From Sutcliffiella horikoshii (lineage in GTDB: Bacteria > Bacillota > Bacilli > Bacillales > Bacillaceae_I), in contig NZ_VTEV01000013.1 of the NCBI RefSeq assembly GCF_008180725.1, positions 1 to 63,435 on the forward strand: a stretch of 63,435 nt of DNA, in the 5' to 3' direction. Positions 10,289 through 18,940 of this stretch are shown piece by piece. The position numbers and the translations under genes were made by a program. Every line of letters starts with the position of its first letter. Position 1 is the stretch's first letter. The notes below the pieces were generated by a model that saw only the letters and a list, made by a program, of their open reading frames with translations, did not search any database and was not told the DNA's origin.

Positions 10289-10765
10289 ATGTTTCGAATT
10301 GGACAAGGTTTTGACGTACATCAGTTTGCAGAAGGTAGACCACTTATAATCGGAGGCATCACCATCCCTTACGAAAAAGGGCTACTAGGACATTCCGATG
10401 CCGACGTACTATTACATACAATCTCCGATGCATGCTTAGGCGCAATTGGAGAAGGAGATATCGGAAAACACTTCCCAGACACAGACCCGGCATTCAAAAA
10501 CGCAGATTCCGCTGTTTTAATGGAACAGGTATGGGCAATAGTAAAAGAAAAAGGCTATACACTTGGAAATGTGGACTGTACCATCATTGCACAAAAACCA
10601 AAAATGGCTCCACATATCGAACCGATGCGCAAACGAATTGCCGAACTACTAGAAGCGGACGTGGAACAAGTCAACGTAAAAGCCACCACCACTGAAAAAC
10701 TCGGCTTCACCGGCCGAGAAGAAGGAATCGCCGCCCAAGCAGCCGTCCTTTTGATAAAGAAATAG
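10289..10765 (+). CDS. ispF: IspF, MEcPP synthase
   Basis: 158 residues, usual length from this start. It cyclises CDP-ME 2-phosphate to 2-C-methylerythritol 2,4-cyclodiphosphate with loss of CMP, two steps after IspD. Zinc ligands fall in GFDVHQF (Asp8, His10) and [12 protein letters not shown] (His42). The conserved C-terminal block [19 protein letters not shown] is intact. ATG 10289 is chosen because GGAGAGG ends 6 bases before it and it gives the standard [11 protein letters not shown] start; ATG 10274 lies upstream of that ribosome site. Confidence 0.96.
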   Translation: MFRIGQGFDVHQFAEGRPLIIGGITIPYEKGLLGHSDADVLLHTISDACLGAIGEGDIGKHFPDTDPAFKNADSAVLMEQVWAIVKEKGYTLGNVDCTIIAQKPKMAPHIEPMRKRIAELLEADVEQVNVKATTTEKLGFTGREEGIAAQAAVLLIKK

Positions 10766-10787
10766 TTTTTGGAAAACGTGATCTATA

Positions 10788-10974
10788 GCTGATGATTGGA
10801 GCAAATGGCGAAGACTCCTCGAAAATGCTACGCATTTACTTCGTGCGATGTTTCGCTGCCGAAGCCTTCCTTGTCCTGAGGGAGATAGCGCTAGGTGGAG
10901 ACCCCGCATGCGTAAGCCGAGGAGGCTCCAGCAGCGCCCCTAGGAATGCGAAGCCATTTGCGGAAATCAACAGC
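10788..10974 (+). repeat. Dispersed element copy 2 (187 bp, with an internal insertion)
   Basis: GCTGATGATT (10788) and AATCAACAGC (10965-10974) form the ends, with one mismatch. Relative to the other copies it has roughly 55 extra bases after GAAGACTCCT, flanked by TCCT on both sides, before the core resumes at TCCTGAGGGAGATAGCG. It lies between ispF and gltX. Confidence 0.8.
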
Positions 10975-11026
10975 GGCGTTATAACAAACCTATAGAAAGA
11001 AATAGCTACGTGCTCCAGCATTTTTA

Positions 11027-11035
11027 TGTTAAAAT
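11027..11035 (+). promoter_or_regulatory. Extended -10 promoter of gltX
   Basis: TGTTAAAAT (TG-n-TAAAAT) at 11027-11035 without a good -35. The leader then contains CCGTC (11054) and GACGG (11073) as a small hairpin before the GGAGG of gltX. Transcription would begin near 11042. Confidence 0.55.
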
Positions 11036-11096
11036 AATGCTTAGTTTTAAAAACCGTCCGGGCCCGAAAGCCGACGGAAAATGGAGGTAACAAAAC

Positions 11097-12548
11097 ATGA
11101 CAGTTCGTGTACGATATGCCCCAAGTCCAACAGGGCACTTACATATAGGAAATGCCAGAACCGCACTATTCAACTACTTGTTTGCACGCAGCCAAAACGG
11201 GAAGTTCATCATCCGTATTGAAGATACAGACAAAAAACGTAATATCGCAGGCGGAGAAGAAAGCCAGCTGAAATATTTGAAGTGGCTTGGAATGGAATGG
11301 GATGAAAGTGTCGATGTAGGTGGCGAATATGGACCATACCGCCAATCAGAACGTAATGAAATCTACACTAAATTTTATAACGAGCTATTGGAAAATGGGT
11401 CTGCCTATAAATGCTATTGCACGGAAGAGGAACTGGAAGCGGAGCGCGAAGAACAGATTGCCCGTGGAGAGAACCCTAGTTACTCGGGCAAACATAGCAA
11501 TTTAACCGAAGAAGAGCAGAAAGCATTTGAATCAGAAGGAAGAGAACCAAGCATTCGCTTCCGCGTACCAAAAGGAAAAGAAATTAAGTTCCATGACATG
11601 GTAAAAGGAGACGTTTCTTTTGAATCCGATGGCATTGGTGACTTTGTTATCGTGAAAAAGGACGGAACACCTACTTACAATTTCGCGGTGGCAGTCGATG
11701 ATCACCTGATGCAAATTTCCCACGTCCTTCGTGGTGACGATCATATCTCGAACACGCCAAAACAAATCATGATTTTCGAAGCGTTAGGTTGGGATGTTCC
11801 TGTTTTCGGCCATATGACGTTAATCGTAAACGAAAGTCGAAAAAAATTAAGTAAACGTGATGAGTCCATCATCCAGTTTATCGAGCAATACGAGGAGCTT
11901 GGCTATCTGCCTGAGGCGTTGTTCAACTTTATTGCGTTGCTTGGATGGTCTCCAGTCGGCGAAGAGGAAGTCTTCTCTAAGGATCAATTTATTGAGATCT
12001 TTGACACGGCTCGCCTATCCAAATCACCAGCGGTATTTGATACAAACAAATTAACATGGATGAATAATCAATACATCAAAACAATGGACCTGGATCGACT
12101 AGTCGACCTTTCCTTGCCGCACCTAGTAAAAGCAGGTCGTCTGGAAGAATCGATGACAGAAGATAAAAAGGTTTGGGCGAAGGAGCTTATCGGACTTTAC
12201 CAAGAGCAGATGAGTTTTGGAGCGGAAATTGTGGAGCTAACGGAAATGTTCTTCAAAACCCATATTGAATACGATGAAGAAGCAAAAGCTGTCCTGGCGG
12301 AAGAACAAGTACCGGAAGTAATGGTTGCTTTCCATAAAGAATTGGAAGCGATGGAGGACTTCTCCGTGGACAACATCAAAGCTGCAACGAAAGCTGTTCA
12401 AAAAGCAACCGGTCATAAAGGCAAGAAGCTGTTCATGCCGATCCGTGTGGCAACGACTGGTCAAACACATGGTCGTGACCTGCCGCAAACGATCCATCTA
12501 CTAGGAAAAGATACAGTTTTAGCGAGATTGTCGAAGCTAATCGGTTAA
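11097..12548 (+). CDS. gltX: Glutamyl-tRNA synthetase
   Basis: 483 residues. Class I synthetase charging tRNA-Glu; in Bacillus it is non-discriminating and also makes Glu-tRNA-Gln for amidotransfer. The HIGH-type motif [14 protein letters not shown] is at residues 9-22 and the KMSKS equivalent KKLSKRDES near 250. The C-terminal anticodon-binding helical domain is complete. TGGAGG lies 11 bases before the ATG. Followed by the T-box that controls cysE-cysS. Confidence 0.97.
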   Translation: MTVRVRYAPSPTGHLHIGNARTALFNYLFARSQNGKFIIRIEDTDKKRNIAGGEESQLKYLKWLGMEWDESVDVGGEYGPYRQSERNEIYTKFYNELLENGSAYKCYCTEEELEAEREEQIARGENPSYSGKHSNLTEEEQKAFESEGREPSIRFRVPKGKEIKFHDMVKGDVSFESDGIGDFVIVKKDGTPTYNFAVAVDDHLMQISHVLRGDDHISNTPKQIMIFEALGWDVPVFGHMTLIVNESRKKLSKRDESIIQFIEQYEELGYLPEALFNFIALLGWSPVGEEEVFSKDQFIEIFDTARLSKSPAVFDTNKLTWMNNQYIKTMDLDRLVDLSLPHLVKAGRLEESMTEDKKVWAKELIGLYQEQMSFGAEIVELTEMFFKTHIEYDEEAKAVLAEEQVPEVMVAFHKELEAMEDFSVDNIKAATKAVQKATGHKGKKLFMPIRVATTGQTHGRDLPQTIHLLGKDTVLARLSKLIG

Positions 12549-12550
12549 CA

Positions 12551-12578
12551 TTTTACGTAAAACATAATATGATAGAAT
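12551..12578 (+). promoter_or_regulatory. Promoter of the cysE-cysS T-box transcript
   Basis: TTTTAC (12551-12556), 16-bp spacer, TAGAAT (12573-12578) preceded by TGA, an extended -10. Start predicted near 12585, just before the T-box leader. Confidence 0.6.
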
Positions 12579-12584
12579 TAACAT

Positions 12585-12872
12585 ATTTTTAAACGAGATA
12601 ACCATAGATGAATGTTGAAGAGGAGAGTAGAAAAAGTCCATCCTTTCCAGAGAGAATCGCCATGGCTGCAAGCGATTCATGTGATGACTTTTTTGAAATG
12701 CACCTTGGAGTCTGTTACTAAAAGGCGTTAAAGCTGAGTAAGTGACAGCGGCAACCTCCCGTTATGAGGCTTAAGTGGGGATATGGGTCCTCTTTTATTA
12801 GCAACCCATATCCAAACAGAGTGGAACCGCGCCATAAGCGTCTCTGTGTCAATGACACCGAGGCGTTTTTAT
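12585..12872 (+). promoter_or_regulatory. T-box leader, cysteine specific
   Basis: The signature TGGAACCGCG is at 12822-12831, followed by a terminator, GCGTCTC...GAGGCG with five T (12838-12870). Stem I shows the AGTA turn (GAGAGTAGA near 12622) opposite a specifier loop that reads GAAA-TGC-ACC; the TGC codon (12699-12701) is for cysteine. Uncharged tRNA-Cys should stabilise the antiterminator and switch on cysE and cysS. The specifier agrees with both downstream genes. Confidence 0.93.
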
Positions 12873-12905
12873 TTTTGAAAAGAAAGAAAAGAAAGGAGGT
12901 ACTCC

Positions 12906-13571
12906 ATGTTTCGTACACTAAAGGAAGACATAGAAGTGGTATTTGAACAAGATCCCGCTGCAAGAAATTATTTCGAAGTAATCCTAACTTACTCGGGTCT
13001 CCATGCCGTATGGGCCCACCGGATTGCGCATGCTTTTTTTAAACGGAAAATGTTCTTCATCGCAAGAGTCATCTCCCAAGTAAGCCGTTTTTTCACTGGA
13101 ATAGAAATCCATCCAGGTGCCAAAATTGGCCGTAGATTTTTTATTGACCACGGAATGGGAGTTGTTATAGGAGAAACCTGTGAAATTGGGAATAATGTTA
13201 CTGTCTTCCAAGGAGTAACCCTCGGCGGTACCGGGAAAGAAAAAGGAAAACGCCACCCGACCATTCAAGACAACGCACTGATTGCAACAGGGGCCAAAGT
13301 ATTGGGTTCCATCACAATCGGTGAAAACTCTAAAGTTGGAGCGGGATCGGTTGTATTAAAGGATGTACCTGCCAACTCCACTGTTGTTGGCATTCCGGGG
13401 AAGATCGTCATACAAGATGGAGTGAAGGTGAAAAGGGATTTAAACCATCATGAAATGCCAGATCCGACAGGTGACAGGTTTGTAGAATTAGAAAATCAAA
13501 TTGCCCGCCTGCAAAATGAACTGCTACTTTTAAAAGAGAGGAAGAAAATTGATGACCATTCATCTTTATAA
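12906..13571 (+). CDS. cysE: Serine O-acetyltransferase
   Basis: 221 residues. Acetylates serine with acetyl-CoA, the first step of cysteine synthesis. The N-terminal helical region is followed by left-handed beta-helix hexapeptide repeats ([16 protein letters not shown] onwards) with the catalytic His in [10 protein letters not shown]. The C-terminus is the short Bacillus form with a charged tail. AAGGAGGT lies just before the ATG. Its last 20 bases overlap the start of cysS, so the two are translationally linked under the cysteine T-box. Confidence 0.96.
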   Translation: MFRTLKEDIEVVFEQDPAARNYFEVILTYSGLHAVWAHRIAHAFFKRKMFFIARVISQVSRFFTGIEIHPGAKIGRRFFIDHGMGVVIGETCEIGNNVTVFQGVTLGGTGKEKGKRHPTIQDNALIATGAKVLGSITIGENSKVGAGSVVLKDVPANSTVVGIPGKIVIQDGVKVKRDLNHHEMPDPTGDRFVELENQIARLQNELLLLKERKKIDDHSSL

Positions 13572-14952
13572 TACATTAACACGTCAAAAGGAAAAGTTCG
13601 TCCCGCTTGAAGAGGGCAAGGTAAAGATGTATGTGTGCGGACCGACCGTTTATAACTACATTCATATTGGGAATGCTAGACCGCCAATCGTGTTTGATAC
13701 GGTTAGAAGATACTTAGAATACCGCGGCTATGAAGTGAACTACGTTTCTAATTTTACGGATGTGGATGATAAGCTGATCAAGGCTGCAAACGAATTAGGA
13801 GAAGATGTACCGACCATTGCAGAACGGTTTATCGAAGCTTATCACGAAGACGTCTCTGCACTGGGTTGCAAACAAGCAACTGTTCACCCAAGAGTAACAG
13901 AAAGCATGGATATCATCATTGAGTTCATTGAAGCATTAATTGAAAAAGGATATGCCTACGAGTCTGGTGGAGATGTTTATTACAGAACCCGCGAGTTTAA
14001 GGAGTATGGAAAACTTTCACACCAACCGATAGAGGACCTTCAGCTTGGAACTCGTATTGAAGTAGGAGATAAGAAACAAGATGCACTTGATTTTGTTCTA
14101 TGGAAAGCAGCAAAAGAGGGTGAGATTTATTGGGAAAGTCCATGGGGGAATGGTAGACCTGGGTGGCATATCGAGTGCTCGGCAATGGCGCGCAAATACC
14201 TTGGGGATACCATTGATATCCATGCCGGTGGACAGGACTTGTCCTTCCCGCATCATGAAAATGAAATCGCCCAATCTGAGGCGTTGACAGGTAAGACATT
14301 TGCTAACTATTGGTTGCACAATGGGTATATTAATATTGATAACGAAAAGATGTCTAAATCACTCGGTAACTTCGTGCTGGTTCATGACATCATTAAAAAG
14401 CATGACCCGCAATTATTACGTTTCTTTATGCTTTCCGTCCATTACCGTCATCCAATCAACTATAACGAAGAGTTGCTACAAAGTACCAAGAACGGCCTCG
14501 ACCGTATACGAACAGCTTACGAAAACTTAAAGCATCGTTTGGACAATACAGCTGATCTTGCAACGGATGATGCGGAATGGCTAGAAAAAGTAGAAGAGTT
14601 TAAAAACGAATTCATCAAAGTAATGGATGATGATTTTAATACAGCAAATGCTGTTTCCGTTTTATTTGATATGGCGAAGCAAGCCAACCTTTACTTAAAC
14701 GGGAAAAACACTTCTGAAAAGGTATTAGAGGCGTTCATTGCCCAGTTTGAAGAATTATTTTCTGTGATTGGTGTGTCCCTTACTGCAGAGGAAGAACTAT
14801 TGGATGAAGAAATCGAAAGCTTGATTCAGCAGAGAATCGATGCAAGGAAAAACCGTGATTTTGCAAGAGCCGATGAGATTCGTGACGAATTGAAAGCTAA
14901 AAATATCATCCTCGAAGATACAGCACAAGGCACGCGTTGGAAAAGAGGCTAA
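13552..14952 (+). CDS. cysS: Cysteinyl-tRNA synthetase
   Basis: 466 residues, class I. The zinc-binding Cys and HIGH region [15 protein letters not shown] is at about 28-42, further zinc ligands occur in GWHIECS and HHENE, and KMSKS is present as [14 protein letters not shown] 13552 is preferred; the codon before it is an in-frame TTG. AGAGAGGA about 10 bases upstream lies inside cysE. Charging of tRNA-Cys by this enzyme feeds back on its own T-box. Confidence 0.97.
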   Translation: MTIHLYNTLTRQKEKFVPLEEGKVKMYVCGPTVYNYIHIGNARPPIVFDTVRRYLEYRGYEVNYVSNFTDVDDKLIKAANELGEDVPTIAERFIEAYHEDVSALGCKQATVHPRVTESMDIIIEFIEALIEKGYAYESGGDVYYRTREFKEYGKLSHQPIEDLQLGTRIEVGDKKQDALDFVLWKAAKEGEIYWESPWGNGRPGWHIECSAMARKYLGDTIDIHAGGQDLSFPHHENEIAQSEALTGKTFANYWLHNGYINIDNEKMSKSLGNFVLVHDIIKKHDPQLLRFFMLSVHYRHPINYNEELLQSTKNGLDRIRTAYENLKHRLDNTADLATDDAEWLEKVEEFKNEFIKVMDDDFNTANAVSVLFDMAKQANLYLNGKNTSEKVLEAFIAQFEELFSVIGVSLTAEEELLDEEIESLIQQRIDARKNRDFARADEIRDELKAKNIILEDTAQGTRWKRG

Positions 14953-14959
14953 TATCTGA

Positions 14960-15370
14960 ATGAGCAAAACACAAGTAGATGCAAAGCAATTAAATAGTCT
15001 GGCGCTTGCCTATATGGGGGATGCGGTGTATGAAGGATACATCCGCCACCACCTTTTGAAATCCGGAAAGATTCGCCCAAACCAGTTGCACCGGGCTGCA
15101 ACAAACTATGTGTCTGCGAAATCGCAGGCACATCTGCTTCACCAACTGATGGACCGCGAATATTTTACCGAAGAAGAACAAGGTGTGATCAGACGCGGAA
15201 GGAATGCAAAATCCGGTTCAGTACCAAAGAATACCGACGTGCAAACATACCGTTACTCTACCGCATTTGAAGCGCTGATCGGCTATCATTATTTAAGTGA
15301 TAAAATAGACCGCATGGAAGAAATCGTGTTTACCTGCATAGAACTGGTAGACAGCAAGAGAGGTGAATAG
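14960..15370 (+). CDS. mrnC: Mini-ribonuclease III
   Basis: 136 residues. An RNase III catalytic domain without the double-stranded RNA-binding domain, known to mature 23S rRNA ends in Bacillus. The signature [20 protein letters not shown] near residue 13 carries the catalytic Asp and Glu. It lies 7 bases after cysS and 2 bases before rlmB, so it belongs to the same run of translation and RNA genes. Confidence 0.95.
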   Translation: MSKTQVDAKQLNSLALAYMGDAVYEGYIRHHLLKSGKIRPNQLHRAATNYVSAKSQAHLLHQLMDREYFTEEEQGVIRRGRNAKSGSVPKNTDVQTYRYSTAFEALIGYHYLSDKIDRMEEIVFTCIELVDSKRGE

Positions 15371-15372
15371 AG

Positions 15373-16116
15373 ATGACAAAAGAATTCATTATGGGAAGAA
15401 ACCCAGTGCTAGAGGCGCTTAAATCTAATCGTGAAATCAACAAGCTATGGATTGCAGAGGGTGGTCAAAAAGGCTCTATCCAACAGGTAATTGCAATGGC
15501 GAAGGAAGCAAATGTTCTTGTGCAATTTGTCCCTCGGAAAAAAATCGATCAGATGGTGGAGGGAAATCATCAAGGAGTCGTCGCATCCGTAGCTGCCTAT
15601 GATTATGCAGAGCTTGATGATCTGTATAAGGCTGCAGAACAACGAAACGAAGATCCATTCTTTCTGATTCTTGATGAAATTGAAGATCCCCATAACTTAG
15701 GTTCCATCATGCGTACAGCAGATGCCGTAGGCGCACATGGTATCATCATTCCGAAGCGGAGAGCGGTGGGATTGACTGCCACAGTGGCAAAAGCCTCCAC
15801 AGGTGCCATTGAGCATATACCGGTTGTGCGAGTAACCAATCTTGCCAGAACAGTGGACGAGCTGAAAGAGCGAGGTCTTTGGATCTTTGGAACAGATGCA
15901 AAAGGAACGGTTGATTATACAAAAATCGATGGTTCCTTGCCGCTTGGGCTTATCATAGGCAGTGAAGGAAAAGGAATGGCCAGACTTTTAAAAGAAAAAT
16001 GTGATTTTCTTGTGTCTTTACCGATGGTGGGGAAAGTTACGTCACTAAATGCATCTGTAGCAGCAAGTTTATTAATGTATGAGGTTTTCCGCAAAAGATT
16101 GTCGGCAGGAGAGTAA
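15373..16116 (+). CDS. rlmB: 23S rRNA Gm2251 2'-O-methyltransferase RlmB
   Basis: 247 residues. N-terminal RNA-binding domain (to about 85), then a SPOUT (TrmH-type) trefoil-knot methyltransferase. The three SpoU motifs are seen: HNLGSIMRTADA near 113, GLIIGSEGKGM near 195 and PMVGKVTSLNASVAASLLMYE near 217. B. subtilis name is yacO/rlmB. Tight spacing with mrnC and rae1 indicates one operon. Confidence 0.94.
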   Translation: MTKEFIMGRNPVLEALKSNREINKLWIAEGGQKGSIQQVIAMAKEANVLVQFVPRKKIDQMVEGNHQGVVASVAAYDYAELDDLYKAAEQRNEDPFFLILDEIEDPHNLGSIMRTADAVGAHGIIIPKRRAVGLTATVAKASTGAIEHIPVVRVTNLARTVDELKERGLWIFGTDAKGTVDYTKIDGSLPLGLIIGSEGKGMARLLKEKCDFLVSLPMVGKVTSLNASVAASLLMYEVFRKRLSAGE

Positions 16117-16122
16117 GGAAGA

Positions 16123-16632
16123 ATGGATATTCTACTGGTAGATGGATATAACATTATCGGTGCGTGGCCGGAGCTTAGGGTCTTGAAAGATCAGGATCTC
16201 GCAATGGCCCGTGATATCCTTATTTCTAGAATGGCAGAGTACCAGGCGTATACAGGCTACAAGGTGATTATTGTTTTTGACGCGCATATGTCACAGGGAA
16301 TAGAGACGAAGTACAAAAATCATCGGGTGGAAGTCATTTATACTCGTGAAAACGAAACAGCCGATGAAAGGATCGAAAAACTCGCTATCAGCTTAAGTGA
16401 TATTCGCACCCAAATCCATGTGGCCACTTCTGACTTTACAGAACAATGGGCCATCTTCGGTCAAGGTGCATTGCGGAAATCTGCTCGTGAACTGTTAAAT
16501 GAGTCAAATGCTATTGAGGAAAGAATAAAAAAACGCGTAACAAAATTTACCAACGAAAAGCCGTCAAAACGCATAGAACTGGACCATGAAATTTCAGCAA
16601 TTTTCGAAAAATGGCGCCGAGGACAGCGATGA
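16123..16632 (+). CDS. rae1: Rae1/YacP, ribosome-associated NYN-domain endoribonuclease
   Basis: 169 residues with a PIN-like NYN domain: LLVDGYNIIGAWPEL (residues 4-18) and VIIVFDAHMSQG near 47 supply the acidic active site. In B. subtilis the homologue cuts mRNA in the ribosomal A site in a translation-dependent way. The family assignment is firm; identity of function is inferred from synteny between rlmB and sigH. Confidence 0.9.
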   Translation: MDILLVDGYNIIGAWPELRVLKDQDLAMARDILISRMAEYQAYTGYKVIIVFDAHMSQGIETKYKNHRVEVIYTRENETADERIEKLAISLSDIRTQIHVATSDFTEQWAIFGQGALRKSARELLNESNAIEERIKKRVTKFTNEKPSKRIELDHEISAIFEKWRRGQR

Positions 16633-16636
16633 GTGG

Positions 16637-16666
16637 TTGACGGTCAATTTATGCCTACTGTATAAT
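16637..16666 (+). promoter_or_regulatory. SigA promoter of sigH
   Basis: TTGACG (16637-16642), 18-bp spacer, consensus TATAAT (16661-16666). In B. subtilis this promoter is repressed by AbrB; no AbrB site can be called because AbrB has no strict sequence motif. Confidence 0.85.
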
Positions 16667-16700
16667 ATTTCTATCTACTGATTCAGTCGGAGGGATAGGT

Positions 16701-17351
16701 GTGATAGTGAGCGATCCAAGAAATGCTAACAGGATATTAGAGCTTATGGAAGACGAACAGATGGTAGAACTTGTGCATTTAGGTGATAGTGAAGCGCTAG
16801 ATTATTTAATCAACAAGTATAAGAACTTCGTTCGCGCGAAGGCTAGATCCTATTTTCTTATTGGTGCAGATCGCGAGGATATTGTGCAAGAAGGGATGAT
16901 AGGTCTATACAAGGCAATCCGGGACTTTAAAGAGGACAAGTTGACTTCTTTCAAGGCGTTTGCCGAACTATGCATTACAAGACAAATCATTACTGCGATT
17001 AAAACTGCTACAAGACAGAAGCATATTCCATTGAATTCGTACGTATCATTGGACAAGCCTATCTATGACGAAGAATCGGACCGCACATTAATGGATGTCA
17101 TTTCGGGTGCTAAGGTCATGGACCCTGAAGAATTAATCATAAATCAAGAGGAATTTGATGATATAGAAGTTAAGATGGGGGAGTTGCTGAGCGACCTTGA
17201 GAGAAAGGTTCTTGCTCTTTACCTGGACGGACGTTCCTATCAGGAAATTTCAGAAGATTTAAACCGGCACGTAAAATCCATCGATAACGCCTTACAAAGG
17301 GTAAAACGTAAGTTAGAAAGGTACTTGGAGCTGAGAGAGATTACGTTATAA
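16701..17351 (+). CDS. sigH: RNA polymerase sigma-H factor
   Basis: 216 residues, ECF-like sigma-30 of Bacillus that directs transition-phase and early sporulation genes. Region 2 (IGADREDIVQEGMIGLYKAI and the following AFAELCITRQIITA) and region 4 helix-turn-helix (RSYQEISEDLNRHVKSIDNA) are intact. Start taken as GTG 16701 with GGAGGG five bases before; GTG 16707 is the alternative. Own promoter upstream. The next genes, rpmG-secE-nusG, have a separate promoter. Confidence 0.96.
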   Translation: MIVSDPRNANRILELMEDEQMVELVHLGDSEALDYLINKYKNFVRAKARSYFLIGADREDIVQEGMIGLYKAIRDFKEDKLTSFKAFAELCITRQIITAIKTATRQKHIPLNSYVSLDKPIYDEESDRTLMDVISGAKVMDPEELIINQEEFDDIEVKMGELLSDLERKVLALYLDGRSYQEISEDLNRHVKSIDNALQRVKRKLERYLELREITL

Positions 17352-17403
17352 ACAGTAACATCTCCTAGGCTATAATACCAAATGGTGGCGCCTTCAAACC
17401 ACA

Positions 17404-17432
17404 TTGACTAATTATTACGCCTATGTTACATT
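17404..17432 (+). promoter_or_regulatory. Promoter of rpmG-secE
   Basis: TTGACT (17404-17409), 17-bp spacer, TACATT (17427-17432) with a TGT just ahead (extended -10). A lone TATAAT at 17371 lacks a -35 and could be a second start. Confidence 0.65.
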
Positions 17433-17465
17433 TTTAGGGACATCTATGTTTTGGTGGTGTAACAC

Positions 17466-17615
17466 ATGCAAAGTAAGGTAGCACTTGCTTGCGCGACGTG
17501 CTCTTCCCGCAACTATTCAACAGTGAAAGGAAAGTCACAAAGCGCAGAGCGATTAGAGATAAAGAAATTTTGTAAAGTTTGTAATGCTCACACCGTTCAT
17601 CGGGAGACAAAATAG
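17466..17615 (+). CDS. rpmG: 50S ribosomal protein L33 (zinc-binding type)
   Basis: 49 residues. Two CxxC knuckles, CATC near residue 9 and CKVC near 37, mark the zinc-binding form; the ends TVHRETK and RLEIKKFC are typical of L33. Placed directly before secE as in B. subtilis (rpmGB). The ribosome site is weak (GGTGGTG). Bacillus usually also has zinc-independent L33 paralogues elsewhere. Confidence 0.93.
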   Translation: MQSKVALACATCSSRNYSTVKGKSQSAERLEIKKFCKVCNAHTVHRETK

Positions 17616-17644
17616 ATCACTATCTGGGGTTGGAGGTTACATGG

Positions 17645-17827
17645 ATGGGACGTTTGACTAATTTTTTTCGTGATGTAGCTCGCGAAATGAAAAAAGTAAG
17701 CTGGCCAAAACGCCAGGAACTAACTCGCTACACAATTACAGTAGTAACAACAGTATTGTTTGTAGCAGTATTTTTCTGGGTTATTGACTTAGGTATTTCC
17801 GAGTTAATCCGTGCTTTGATTAACTAA
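17645..17827 (+). CDS. secE: Preprotein translocase subunit SecE
   Basis: 60 residues, the short single-spanning form of Gram-positive bacteria. The amphipathic segment DVAREMKKVSWPKRQEL (about 8-24), with the conserved KVSWP, precedes one transmembrane helix (residues 31-52). It clamps SecY in the translocation channel. ATG 17645 follows GGAGG by 8 bases; longer readings start upstream of that site. Next gene is nusG, but a promoter, two hairpins and a repeat element now separate them. Confidence 0.95.
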   Translation: MGRLTNFFRDVAREMKKVSWPKRQELTRYTITVVTTVLFVAVFFWVIDLGISELIRALIN

Positions 17828-17870
17828 TCTTTTAAGAGCGAACAAAATTTTTTCCTTATTCCTTTTGCTC

Positions 17871-17901
17871 TTGAATAAGTAATGTTATATCATGGTATAA
17901 T
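17871..17901 (+). promoter_or_regulatory. Candidate promoter in the secE-nusG gap
   Basis: TATAAT (17896-17901) with TGG before it (extended -10) and TTGAAT at 17871, spacer 19. Transcripts would start near 17908 and run at once into the hairpins at 17921 and 17956. Confidence 0.6.
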
Positions 17902-17920
17902 GTAAATAATACTTTCTGAT

Positions 17921-17946
17921 AAAAAGCCCGTTCAACGGGTTTTTTC
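17921..17946 (+). terminator. Terminator hairpin after secE
   Basis: CCCGT (17927-17931) pairs with ACGGG (17935-17939) around a three-base loop, with flanking A and T runs that extend the stem and give a six-T tail. It lies about 13 bases after the start predicted for the promoter at 17871, so it may act as attenuator as well as secE terminator. Confidence 0.75.
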
Positions 17947-17955
17947 ATTTGGAAA

Positions 17956-17974
17956 AAAACACCACGGTGTTTTA
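17956..17974. terminator. Second hairpin in the secE-nusG gap
   Basis: AAAACACC (17956-17963) and GGTGTTTT (17966-17973) are perfect inverted repeats with a two-base spacer. As RNA the inner pairs open to a tetraloop, and the T tract is inside the stem, so it is a terminator or a bidirectional structure. Confidence 0.5.
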
Positions 17975-18027
17975 ATAGTTTCACTGATTTTTATAAGGTG
18001 GTATTCTTGGCGATTAGCCGAACTTCC

Positions 18028-18156
18028 CCTGTTGATTGTAGTGAAGGGTGTGAGACTCCTGAGGGAGATAGCGGTAGCTTGAGACCCCTGAAGCGTTGTG
18101 AGGAGGCTCAAGCACCGCCCCTAGGAAAGCGAACACCCATAACGGAAATCAACAGG
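18028..18156 (+). repeat. Dispersed element copy 3
   Basis: CCTGTTGATT (18028-18037) and AATCAACAGG (18147-18156) are perfect inverted ends, and flanking AACT/AGTT bases extend the match. The core GAGGGAGATAGCGGTAGCTT and GAGGAGGCTCAAGCACCGCC is the closest to the family consensus. It occupies the secE-nusG gap. Confidence 0.88.
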
Positions 18157-18235
18157 GAGTTCAACGGAATACTAATATTTATAGTCTCAAAAATAAAATG
18201 CTAGAAAAGGGAGGGACGGACACAAGTCCTAAACA

Positions 18236-18769
18236 ATGGAGAAAAACTGGTACGTTGTTCATACTTATTCCGGATACGAGAATAAAGTAAAAGCGAACTT
18301 AGAAAAACGAGTAGAATCAATGGGGATGCAAGACAAGATCTTCCGTGTCGTAGTTCCTGAAGAAGAAGAAACAGACATCAAAAACGGCAAAAAGAAAGTA
18401 ACAAAGAAAAAAGTTTTCCCAGGTTACGTTCTAGTAGAAATTGTCATGACAGACGACTCTTGGTATGTCGTACGTAACACACCTGGAGTAACAGGTTTCG
18501 TAGGATCAAGCGGATCCGGTTCCAAGCCAACACCTCTATTGGATGATGAAATTGCATTTATCCTAAAGAGAATGGGCATGATGGAGAAGCAAGTAGAAGT
18601 AGACTTCGATCTGAAAGAATCCGTAAAAGTTACAGAAGGACCATTTGCAAACTTCACCGGTCACATCGTAGAGTTGGATAAAGACAAGCATAAAGTGAAA
18701 GTTCTAGTGAATATGTTCGGCCGTGAAACCCCTGTGGAGCTTGACTTTACACAGATTGAAAAATTATAA
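18236..18769 (+). CDS. nusG: Transcription elongation and termination factor NusG
   Basis: 177 residues. N-terminal NGN domain binding RNA polymerase (WYVVHTYSGYENKVKANLEK; FPGYVLVEI near 62) and a C-terminal KOW domain (EGPFANFTGHIVELD near 129). In Bacillus NusG stimulates pausing and interacts with translation or Rho. The nearest purine-rich site, GGGAGGG, is about 20 bases before the ATG, which is unusually far; the N-terminus itself agrees with the family, so the start is still preferred. Confidence 0.96.
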   Translation: MEKNWYVVHTYSGYENKVKANLEKRVESMGMQDKIFRVVVPEEEETDIKNGKKKVTKKKVFPGYVLVEIVMTDDSWYVVRNTPGVTGFVGSSGSGSKPTPLLDDEIAFILKRMGMMEKQVEVDFDLKESVKVTEGPFANFTGHIVELDKDKHKVKVLVNMFGRETPVELDFTQIEKL

Positions 18770-18780
18770 TGTAAAAAAAC

Positions 18781-18809
18781 TTGAAATAGTTTCGTAAAAA
18801 TGATATTAT
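18781..18809 (+). promoter_or_regulatory. Strong promoter of rplK-rplA
   Basis: TTGAAA (18781-18786), 17-bp spacer, TATTAT (18804-18809) with TGA directly before it. TTGAAATA at its left edge is inverted as TATTTCAA just beyond the -10, so the promoter lies inside an interrupted palindrome. Confidence 0.85.
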
Positions 18810-18816
18810 TTCAAAG

Positions 18817-18940
18817 GTCAGTATGTCTCTGAAACAGAGACTATTAATAAAAAATATTCTTTATTAAATATATAAAGAATGAGTTGAGTGGGAGGGAGAA
18901 ATCCCAGATACCACATCACGGACTTAAGGAGGTGTGTCTC
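18817..18940 (+). promoter_or_regulatory. Structured leader of rplK
   Basis: Three successive hairpins: GTCTCTG/CAGAGAC (18825-18841), ATTCTTTAT/ATAAAGAAT (18856-18880) and GGGA-GAAA-TCCC (18895-18906). They precede AAGGAGGTG. This looks like a ribosomal-protein autoregulatory leader, but I cannot match it to a named family. Confidence 0.5.

Noticed and set aside
10133-10974. Insertion sequence spanning copies 1 and 2 with ispF as cargo
   Set aside because: ispF is a normal core gene in its usual order, the two copies have different ends, and no transposase exists.
10792-10995. Open frame within element copy 2
   Set aside because: Created by the repeat; reading frame is not kept in other copies and there is no ribosome site.
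17998-18204. Open frame within element copy 3
   Set aside because: Same reasoning: translation of the repeat, not conserved across copies.
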